Positions 6,931-12,206 of a DNA stretch of 12,206 bases are shown one piece after another. Source of the DNA: Gemmatimonadota bacterium (GTDB taxonomy: Bacteria; Gemmatimonadota; Gemmatimonadetes; Longimicrobiales; Gaopeijiaceae); assembly GCA_007127575.1 (NCBI GenBank), contig SKZC01000262.1, positions 1 through 12,206 on the forward strand. Direction: 5' to 3'. The first letter of the stretch is position 1; every line of letters starts with the position of its first letter. The position numbers were made by a program, and so were the translations under genes. A model generated the notes under the pieces. It made no database searches, had not been told where the DNA came from, and saw nothing but the letters and a program-made list of their open reading frames with translations.

Positions 6931-7319
6931 CGCCGCCCCGCCGGGCCGGCCCGAGTCCCCTCCCGCACGATGTCCCCATCGGTTCCGAACTCCTGGTCCG
7001 GACCTGCGGAGATGACCCGGAAGGTGCTTCCCACCACCTCCAGCCGATACCGGGTCCCCCAGCCGTCCATCCGGGAGCTCTCGGACGGGTACCGGTCGTC
7101 CATCCAGGCGTCGAACTCGCCGGTCCCCGAGGGGAGCCTGCCCTGGCTGGCATCCACGGTTTCCAGGTCGTCCACGATCCGCTCCATCTCCTGCTGGGTC
7201 ATCCAACGGTGCCAAGGGTTCAGCACCGGCTGGGTGGTTTCTACCACCACCTCTCGACTTTCGGGGAAGTAGAGGGCGGCGCCCAGAGCGATGAGGAGGA
7301 CGACCAGGACCTTTCCCAT
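6927..7319 (-). CDS. Membrane-anchored protein with a GspG-like pseudopilin C-terminal domain
   Basis: This 130-residue protein starts with a short N-terminal hydrophobic anchor or signal (KVLVVLLIALGAALYF, residues 3-18). The rest is soluble and probably extracytoplasmic. The C-terminal half resembles the globular domain of type II secretion major pseudopilins: a helix (QQEMERIVDDLETV) before a GRLPSG segment, then DGWGTRYRLEV (85-95) and SAGPDQEFGTDGDI (104-117). The last is the acidic loop that binds calcium in GspG. The prepilin peptidase motif (Gly-Phe-Thr-Leu-Ile-Glu) expected at the N-terminus of a true pseudopilin is absent, and no secretion genes lie nearby. It is therefore either a detached GspG-fold domain or a distant relative; the resemblance is my reading of the motifs. 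The ATG at 7319 has GGAG 8 bases upstream. The gene follows the small protein gene by 15 bp and overlaps coaE by 4 bases. Confidence 0.8.
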   Translation of the reverse strand: MGKVLVVLLIALGAALYFPESREVVVETTQPVLNPWHRWMTQQEMERIVDDLETVDASQGRLPSGTGEFDAWMDDRYPSESSRMDGWGTRYRLEVVGSTFRVISAGPDQEFGTDGDIVREGTRAGPAGRR

Positions 7320-7334
7320 TAGGCGCTCTCCAGG

Positions 7335-7577
7335 TCAATGGCTACGGCGGATGGCCTGCGCCCAGCGCAGGAACCGTGCCAGGTCCTCCAGAGGAGGCTG
7401 GGCATCCGGGTCGCCGTAGGCCGTCTCCATCCTCCAGCGCAGATACGAGGAGGGAGGTAGGGGAAGAAAGGGAGGCTTCCGGAACCAGTGCCGGGCACGG
7501 GCGGACCACGCCATCCCCATCATGGCCGGAAACAGCCACGGGCGGCGGACGAACAGCTTCACCATTGCCCGATACAT
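7335..7577 (-). CDS. Small Trp/Pro-rich protein of unknown function, 80 aa
   Basis: I do not know a function for this gene. The 80-residue product is basic and aromatic, with five tryptophans and the striking segments RRPWLFP, RKPPFLPLPP and YLRWRMETAYGDP. These look like conserved motifs rather than random high-GC translation. A weakly hydrophobic stretch (LFPAMMGMAW, about residues 15-24) is too short for a clear membrane helix, though a peripheral or amphipathic membrane association is possible. It ends with an amphipathic helix (LEDLARFLRWAQAIRR). The gene is well supported by a strong ribosome site (GGGAGGTG) 7 bases before the ATG, and it is the first gene of the minus-strand run. I have the impression that similar short proteins occur in other high-GC bacteria, but could not check this. 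Confidence 0.82.
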   Translation of the reverse strand: MYRAMVKLFVRRPWLFPAMMGMAWSARARHWFRKPPFLPLPPSSYLRWRMETAYGDPDAQPPLEDLARFLRWAQAIRRSH

Positions 7578-7584
7578 CCCGATG

Positions 7585-7592
7585 CACCTCCC
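7585..7592 (-). promoter_or_regulatory. Ribosome binding site for the 80-aa gene
   Basis: GGGAGGTG on the minus strand, 7 bases before the ATG at 7577, is the best anti-16S match in the leader. It fixes the start of the first gene in the leftward operon. Confidence 0.75.
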
Positions 7593-7643
7593 GAAAAACC
7601 CGTGATTCCCGACTCTCCCCCAACCGTATCCGTGAGCCTCGCC

Positions 7644-7673
7644 AATGTATCACCTGAGCCGGGCCGGACCCAA
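7644..7673 (-). promoter_or_regulatory. Candidate sigma-70-type promoter for the leftward operon
   Basis: On the minus strand a TTGGGT (7673-7668) and a TACATT (7649-7644) are separated by 18 bases. The downstream hexamer is preceded by TGA, giving an extended -10 form (TGATACATT). It matches 4 of 6 consensus bases at -10 and 3 of 6 at -35. Transcription would start near 7637, leaving a leader of about 60 bases before the ATG at 7577. It lies in the only intergenic space upstream of the ten-gene run. The assignment is by eye in a GC-rich genome whose promoter consensus is unknown. Confidence 0.4.
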
Positions 7674-7732
7674 GCCAGGACCCGCCCCCCCACCTTGCAC
7701 CGGAAACCTCATAGGGCGATGCTAGGGGCGTC

Positions 7733-8260
7733 ATGACCGCCTACAACGCCTTCGTCACCCCCGAGTACCCCGTACTCTTCACCCTCCGTCAGGAGGAGCG
7801 GACGGAGCCGTGGACTGCCTCCCCGGCACCGGGTGAGAGCGGAGACGCGGGAGGCGGCCCGGGAGTGGCCATCTCCATCGCCCTCCTGGTGAAGGGAATG
7901 CCCTCCTTCCTCACCACCTGCATCGTGCCCGATGATGAGCTCGTGGACGTGGTGGAATCTCTGGAGGGCGGAGACGCCCGAGTGGCGGTGGTGGGTATCT
8001 CGGTTACGATCCGAGAGGGGACCGACGGGGGAGAGGCCACTGTGATCCCCCGAGAGGAGGGTGGCGAAGGAGAGCCGCTGGAGGGGGAGGTGAACCGGCC
8101 GGCGGCCTTCGTGAGCTTGATCTGCGCGGACGGCCGCCGGATTTCCGTGGCCCGGATCCTAGACGCGGCGGGGCGGCGATCGCCGGAAGAGCTGGCGAAG
8201 CACGTCATCAAGGAAATCTCCCGGGGAGTGCAGGTGCCGGACCTGGCCTCCACTCCCTGA
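7733..8260 (+). CDS. Protein of unknown function, 175 aa
   Basis: I do not recognise this gene. The 175-residue product has no signal peptide. Residues 44-64 form a moderately hydrophobic strand-rich stretch (VAISIALLVKGMPSFLTT), followed by an acidic region and a Gly/Glu-rich, probably disordered linker (about 96-119). The C-terminal part has further strands (AAFVSLICADG) and a helix (PEELAKHVIKEIS). Cys63 and Cys131 are the only cysteines and do not form a motif. The ATG follows AGGGG with a spacing of 4 bases. It is the first plus-strand gene after the divergent intergenic region, and it lies 21 bp before the next small gene, so the two are probably co-transcribed with the DUF255 gene. No good -35/-10 pair was found immediately upstream. 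Confidence 0.72.
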   Translation: MTAYNAFVTPEYPVLFTLRQEERTEPWTASPAPGESGDAGGGPGVAISIALLVKGMPSFLTTCIVPDDELVDVVESLEGGDARVAVVGISVTIREGTDGGEATVIPREEGGEGEPLEGEVNRPAAFVSLICADGRRISVARILDAAGRRSPEELAKHVIKEISRGVQVPDLASTP

Positions 8261-8281
8261 TTCAGCACAGGAGCGCCCAGC

Positions 8282-8530
8282 ATGTGGTTTCCCATTCATC
8301 CCCAGGGCAGCAGGGTCTGCATCCAACGGGGAGCCCGGCCCATGGACCCGAACCTCCCGGGACGCGTGGGGATGGTGATCCACACGGACCTCCAACGCCC
8401 GGGCCGCTATGGGGTGATTCTGGACGGCGAGGACCGGGTGAGGACCTTTCACGAAGACGAGGTCCAGGGGGAGGAGGCGGCAACTGACCCCCAGAAGCTG
8501 CCCTCCGAGTCCGCCGCCTCCGAAAGCTGA
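8282..8530 (+). CDS. Small protein of unknown function, 82 aa, possibly SH3-like
   Basis: This is an 82-residue protein of unknown function. The middle part (residues 27-61: GRVGMVIHTD, then GRYGVILDGEDRV and FHEDEV) alternates short strands and turns, ending in a charged loop. That resembles small SH3-like or KOW-like barrels, but this is a guess from pattern alone. The last 20 residues are Ser/Glu/Ala-rich and probably disordered. A good ribosome site (AGGAG, 8 bases before the ATG) supports it. Its stop lies 5 bases before the GTG of the DUF255 gene, so the two are almost certainly translated from one transcript. Confidence 0.7.
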   Translation: MWFPIHPQGSRVCIQRGARPMDPNLPGRVGMVIHTDLQRPGRYGVILDGEDRVRTFHEDEVQGEEAATDPQKLPSESAASES

Positions 8531-8535
8531 AGTCC

Positions 8536-10647
8536 GTGGGTAACCGGCTCTCCCACGAGACGAGCCCCTACCTCCTGCAGCACCAGGACAACCCGGTGGA
8601 CTGGTTCCCCTGGGGGGACGAGGCGTTCCGGAAGGCCCGGGACCAGGACCTCCCGATTCTCCTCTCCATCGGCTACTCCTCCTGCCATTGGTGCCACGTC
8701 ATGGAGCGGGAGTCCTTCCAGGATCCCAACGTGGCCCGGATCATGAACGAAGGCTTCGTGAACGTGAAGGTGGACCGGGAAGAGCGTCCCGACGTGGACT
8801 CGGTCTACATGCGAGCCGTCCAGGCCATGACGGGCCAGGGCGGCTGGCCCCTCACCGCCTTCCTCACCCCGGACGGAGTACCCTTCTATGGGGGCACGTA
8901 CTTTCCGCCGGAACCGCTCCACGGCCTCCCCTCCTTCCCCCAGGTCCTGGAGGCGGCGAGCCGGGCCTACCGGAATCGGCGGGGGGAGGTGGAGAAGGCC
9001 GGCGAGGAGATGGTGGAGCTGCTGGAGCGAGCATCCCGGTCGGGACGGGCACGGCGCACGGTGGAAGGCGGCGAGGAGCCCCGGGAAGCCGATGGCCCCG
9101 ACGCGCTGGATCTGGACGCCGCCGCCTCCGGGGTCCTCTCCCACCTGGACCCGGTGAACGGTGGGTTCGGCTCCGCCCCCAAGTTTCCACAGCCCGTAAC
9201 GCTGACGTTCCTGTTGCGACGATTCCGGGCCACGGGCCGTCGAGAGATCCTGGACGCCGTTCTCCTCACCCTCCGGAAGATGGCCGGCGGCGGCATTCGG
9301 GACCATCTGGGGGGCGGGTTCCACCGCTACTCGGTGGACGCCGGGTGGAGGGTCCCCCACTTCGAGAAGATGCTCTACGACAACGCTCTCCTGGCCCAGT
9401 GCTACCTGGACGGCTACCGGGCGTCGGGCGCCGAAGACCTTCGGGCGGTGGCGGAGGAGACCCTGGACTACCTCCTGACCGATCTTCGCTCTCCCGAAGG
9501 TGGCTTCTACTCGGCTCGGGACGCCGACTCCGAGGGAGAGGAGGGCACCTTCTACGTATGGGCCGCCGACGAAGTGGACGAGGTCCTGGGGGACGAGGAC
9601 GGGCCCCTCTTCAGGCGGGTCTACGACGTCAGCCCCGGCGGAAACTGGGAAGGGAAGAACATCCTCCACCTCCCCCACGATCCGGCGGCTCTGGCCCGGC
9701 AGGAAGGGATGGAGGAGGCCCACCTCCAGGAGAAGCTGGAGACCCTCCGGAGGCGTCTGCGAGAGCTGCGGTCCCGTCGGGAGCCACCATTTCGGGACGA
9801 AAAGATCCTGGCGTCGTGGAACGGACTCGCGATCCGGGTCCTGGCCGAGGCCGGGGCAGCCCTTCAGCGGGACGACTATCTGGAGGCGGCGGAGAGGGCA
9901 GCCCGCCTCCTCCTGGACCGTCTCAAGGACGGGGCCCGACTTCACCGGGTTCTCAAAGGGGACATCGTCCGGGTGGACGGCTTCCTGGAGGATTACGCCG
10001 CCCTGGGAAACGCCCTGGTGAGCCTTCACGAAACGACCCTGGCCGGTGAATGGCTACAGGAGGCCCTCTCCCTGGCCGAGGCCATCGTGGACCGCTTCCT
10101 GGACCCGGAAGAGGGGCTCCTCTTCGACGCACCCATGGATCGAGAAGCCCTCATCGTCCGTCCCAGGGATCCCACGGACACGGCGACTCCATCCGGGAAC
10201 TCGCTGGCCACGGAGCTCCTCCTCCGGCTGGGCCGCACCCTGGATCGGGAGGACTTTTCCCAACTGGCGAGGACCCTGCTGGCCACCGAGGGGGAGGGGG
10301 TTCGCAGAGCGCCCCACGGCTTCGGCTGGCTCCTCTCCGCCGGGGAGCTGGAGGCGGCACCGCCGCTGGAGGTGGCGGTGGTGGGTCCGCGGGACGGGCC
10401 CGGGACGGAGCTGACGGAAGCCTTCCTCCACGAGATCCACCGACGCTTCCTCCCCACCAAGGTGGTGGCCGGGAAGGCGCCAGGGGAGGACCCGCCGGTG
10501 CCCACCCCTCTGCTGGAGGGCCGAGATGGGGTGGACGGCGGCGCGGCTGCAGCCTACCTCTGCCGCGGCTACACCTGCCAGGCCCCCACCACCTCGCCTG
10601 CGGAGCTGGGCAAGGAGCTGGACGGCGGGAGCACGGAGGCCGTCTGA
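8536..10647 (+). CDS. DUF255 / YyaL-type thioredoxin-fold protein (SPATA20-like)
   Basis: This 703-residue protein starts with the highly conserved DUF255 thioredoxin-like domain. It reads NRLSHETSPYLLQH, NPVDWFPWG, then SIGYSSCHWCHVM with the CxxC pair Cys50/Cys53, then KVDREERPDVD, GGWPLTAFLTP and GGTYFPP (about residue 124). The rest is an alpha/alpha-barrel region like six-hairpin glycosidases or epimerases, with GGFHRYSVD, HFEKMLYDNALL, DADSEGEEGTFYVW and KILASWNGLAIR. Near the end it has CRGYTC (Cys676, Cys681), another cysteine pair usual for the family. The full length is typical. Bacterial YyaL and animal SPATA20 belong here; the biochemical role is not established, and a redox or sugar-related function is only inferred from the folds. 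The GTG start keeps the conserved N-terminus immediately after Met-Gly; its ribosome site is weak (GAAG), so coupling to the 82-aa gene 5 bases upstream is likely. No signal peptide, so cytoplasmic. Confidence 0.93.
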   Translation: MGNRLSHETSPYLLQHQDNPVDWFPWGDEAFRKARDQDLPILLSIGYSSCHWCHVMERESFQDPNVARIMNEGFVNVKVDREERPDVDSVYMRAVQAMTGQGGWPLTAFLTPDGVPFYGGTYFPPEPLHGLPSFPQVLEAASRAYRNRRGEVEKAGEEMVELLERASRSGRARRTVEGGEEPREADGPDALDLDAAASGVLSHLDPVNGGFGSAPKFPQPVTLTFLLRRFRATGRREILDAVLLTLRKMAGGGIRDHLGGGFHRYSVDAGWRVPHFEKMLYDNALLAQCYLDGYRASGAEDLRAVAEETLDYLLTDLRSPEGGFYSARDADSEGEEGTFYVWAADEVDEVLGDEDGPLFRRVYDVSPGGNWEGKNILHLPHDPAALARQEGMEEAHLQEKLETLRRRLRELRSRREPPFRDEKILASWNGLAIRVLAEAGAALQRDDYLEAAERAARLLLDRLKDGARLHRVLKGDIVRVDGFLEDYAALGNALVSLHETTLAGEWLQEALSLAEAIVDRFLDPEEGLLFDAPMDREALIVRPRDPTDTATPSGNSLATELLLRLGRTLDREDFSQLARTLLATEGEGVRRAPHGFGWLLSAGELEAAPPLEVAVVGPRDGPGTELTEAFLHEIHRRFLPTKVVAGKAPGEDPPVPTPLLEGRDGVDGGAAAAYLCRGYTCQAPTTSPAELGKELDGGSTEAV

Positions 10648-10664
10648 AGGCTGCGGAGGGGGTG

Positions 10665-10701
10665 CAGGGCGCCGGGCCGAACTCCTTGGCCCGGCGCCCT
10701 G
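10665..10701 (+). terminator. GC-rich hairpin, probable transcription terminator
   Basis: A perfect 14-bp stem (left arm CAGGGCGCCGGGCC at 10665-10678, right arm GGCCCGGCGCCCTG at 10688-10701) can be extended by a G-U and an A-U pair to 16 bp around the loop ACTCC. It begins 17 bases after the DUF255 stop and ends 60 bases before the next ATG. The only T-run (TTTT, 10714-10717) starts 12 bases after the stem, so it is not a textbook intrinsic terminator. It may work as a weak or factor-assisted one, or protect the 3' end of the mRNA. Confidence 0.65.
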
Positions 10702-10761
10702 ATTCCAGCTATCTTTTGGGCTGCCCGCCCACCTGGACCACCGTGAGGATAGGATCGACAC

Positions 10762-12206
10762 ATGGCGACGGACGCGACGGCAACCCAGGAGGCACCAGAA
10801 CTGCAGAACCTCGACGGCGAGGACCTCCTTCGGCTCTACCGGATCATGGTCACGGCCCGGAGCATCGACGACCGGGAGATGAGCCTGAAGAGACAGAACA
10901 AGGTCTTCTTCCAGATCTCCGGCGCCGGCCACGAAGCCGTCCAGGTGGCCCTGGCCGAACACCTTCGCAAAGGATCGGACTGGCTCTACTTCTACTACCG
11001 GGACCGGGCGTTTTCCCTGGCCCTGGGCCAGACTCCTTTGGATCATCTCCTCCAGGCCGTAGCGGCGGATGCGGACCCCAACAGCAGGGGGCGGCAGATG
11101 CCCTCCCACTTCAGCGACCCGGACCTTCGCATCGTCAGCGGATCGTCTCCCACCGGCACTCAGTTCCTGCACGCCGTGGGAATGGCGGAGACGGGACTGC
11201 GAGCCCGCATGCAAGAGGAGATCCGGAGCCGCATCGACACGTTCGAAGATGACGAGGTCGTGGTGGTCTGCGCCGGAGAGGGAACAACCTCCGAGGGAGA
11301 ATTCTGGGAGGCGCTGAACACCGCAAGCAACCTGAAGCTCCCGATCATCTTCCTCATCGAGGACAACGAGTACGCCATCTCGGTCCCCGTGGAGTTCCAG
11401 ACCCCGGGTGGAAAGATCTCCCGGCTCGTACGCAGCTTTCCGGACTTCTTCGTGCAGGAGTGCGACGGCACGGACGTGGAGGACTCGTTCCGGGCGGCAG
11501 GAGAGGCGGTCCATTACTGCCGGGAGGGGCGGGGCCCCGCCCTCCTTCACGCCCACGTGACCCGGCCCTACTCCCACTCCATGTCCGACGACGAGCGCCT
11601 CTACCGCCCCGAGTCGGAGCTGCGGGCTCAGGAGGAGCGGGATCCGCTCCGGCGAACCCGGGCCCTCCTCGTGGAGCGCGGGATCGCCGGGGAAGAGGAG
11701 CTGGACGCCCTGGAAGCCGAGGTCCGTCAGGAGGTGGCGGACGCCGCGGATCGGGCCTTGGAGCACCCTCAACCCGAACCGGAAACCGCGCTGGACCATT
11801 TGTTTTCCGAGGAGGTGGATCCCACCGGCACGGACTTCGACACCGAGGATGAGCCCAGGGACGTGGGGGAGCAGGAGTTCACCATGGTGGACCTGGTGAA
11901 CATCTGCCTCCGGGACGAGTTGGCCCGGGATCCTCGAGTCGTGCTCTTCGGAGAGGACGTGGCCGACGCCTCCCGGGAAGAGGCGCTCGACGAAGTCTCC
12001 GGGAAGGGAGGCGTGTTCAAGGTGACCCACGGGCTTCAGCGGGAGTTTGGCGGGGTGAGGGTCTTCAACTCCCCCCTGGCCGAGGCCAACATCGTGGGTC
12101 GAGCCATCGGAATGGCCCTCCGGGGCCTGAAACCGGTGGTGGAGATCCAGTTCTTCGACTACATCTGGCCCGCCTTCCACCAGATCCGGAACGAACTCGC
12201 TACCAT
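10762..12206 (+). CDS. Fused 2-oxoacid dehydrogenase E1 (alpha-beta), 3' end outside window
   Basis: The frame from the ATG at 10762 stays open to the right edge (481 full codons). Residues about 20-330 are an E1alpha thiamine-diphosphate domain, with SGAGHEAVQVA, YYRDRAFSLALG and the ThDP/magnesium motif GEG (172-174) to DN (201-202) in GEGTTSEGEFWEALNTA and IEDNEYAIS. Canonical E1alpha has GDG and NN. A charged linker (about 335-370) leads directly into an E1beta domain at about residue 371 (FTMVDLVNICLRDEL, LFGEDVAD, GGVFKVTHGL, SPLAEANIVGRAIGMA, VEIQFFDYIWPAF). Both halves of the E1 heterotetramer are therefore in one chain. The enzyme decarboxylates pyruvate or a branched-chain 2-oxoacid and passes the acyl group to E2 lipoamide. 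The substrate is not determinable here, and E2/E3 genes are not in view. AGGA lies 8 bases before the start. A complete protein would need roughly 200 more residues. Confidence 0.93.
   Translation, partial: MATDATATQEAPELQNLDGEDLLRLYRIMVTARSIDDREMSLKRQNKVFFQISGAGHEAVQVALAEHLRKGSDWLYFYYRDRAFSLALGQTPLDHLLQAVAADADPNSRGRQMPSHFSDPDLRIVSGSSPTGTQFLHAVGMAETGLRARMQEEIRSRIDTFEDDEVVVVCAGEGTTSEGEFWEALNTASNLKLPIIFLIEDNEYAISVPVEFQTPGGKISRLVRSFPDFFVQECDGTDVEDSFRAAGEAVHYCREGRGPALLHAHVTRPYSHSMSDDERLYRPESELRAQEERDPLRRTRALLVERGIAGEEELDALEAEVRQEVADAADRALEHPQPEPETALDHLFSEEVDPTGTDFDTEDEPRDVGEQEFTMVDLVNICLRDELARDPRVVLFGEDVADASREEALDEVSGKGGVFKVTHGLQREFGGVRVFNSPLAEANIVGRAIGMALRGLKPVVEIQFFDYIWPAFHQIRNELAT

Noticed and set aside
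6931..7338. N-terminal extension of the coaE frame
   Set aside because: It overlaps the GspG-like gene completely; the GTG at 6930 gives the canonical CoaE N-terminus.
7695..7723. TTGCAC and GATGCT 17 bases apart as a rightward promoter
   Set aside because: Only 3 of 6 matches in each hexamer, and the start site would fall almost at the ATG, leaving no room for the AGGGG ribosome site.
8449..10029. 526-aa open frame on the minus strand, antisense to the DUF255 gene
   Set aside because: The plus strand encodes an unmistakable DUF255 protein throughout; the antisense product has no recognisable motif.
10054..12180. 708-aa open frame on the minus strand, antisense to the DUF255 and E1 genes
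   Set aside because: It runs across two genes with clear conserved motifs on the plus strand and through the terminator hairpin. Its own translation shows no domain and has the composition of a high-GC shadow frame.

Overview
This is a high-GC bacterial window with GC-ending codon use, dense gene packing and frequent GTG starts. The gene content (CcdA, a ClsB-like phospholipase-D enzyme, a Fur-family regulator, a fused 2-oxoacid dehydrogenase E1) is that of a free-living bacterium, probably Gram-negative. The small-gene content and the fused E1 made me think of Gemmatimonadota, but that is an impression and not a demonstrated placement. No tRNA, rRNA, CRISPR array, insertion sequence, phage gene or recognisable defence system is visible.

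Layout. (1) Positions 1-422, plus strand: the C-terminal end of an ABC exporter subunit that enters from the left. (2) Positions 430-7577, minus strand: ten genes read leftward, in the order small Trp-rich protein, GspG-like soluble domain, coaE, PHP phosphoesterase, DHH/DHHA1 phosphoesterase (NrnA-like), unknown 147-aa protein, Fur-family regulator, agmatinase-family ureohydrolase, phospholipase-D/cardiolipin-synthase-like protein, CcdA. Six of the nine junctions are 4-base start/stop overlaps (ATGA or GTGA). The whole set therefore looks like one transcription unit, with a plausible promoter just upstream at about 7644-7673. (3) Positions 7578-7732: a 155-bp divergent intergenic region. (4) Positions 7733-10647, plus strand: two small unknown genes and a full-length DUF255/YyaL-type thioredoxin-fold protein, closely spaced. 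(5) Positions 10648-10761: a strong GC-rich hairpin, probably a terminator. (6) Position 10762 to the right edge: a fused E1alpha-E1beta 2-oxoacid dehydrogenase, cut off by the window.

The minus-strand unit mixes cofactor synthesis (CoaE), small-nucleotide or RNA turnover (DHH and perhaps PHP proteins), metal-responsive regulation (Fur family), polyamine metabolism (agmatinase family), membrane lipid synthesis (PLD) and thiol-redox transfer across the membrane (CcdA). These do not form one obvious pathway. I see a compact housekeeping operon rather than a dedicated system. The least explained parts are the unknown small genes (7335-7577, 4153-4596, 7733-8260, 8282-8530) and the GspG-like domain detached from any pilin N-terminus (6927-7319).
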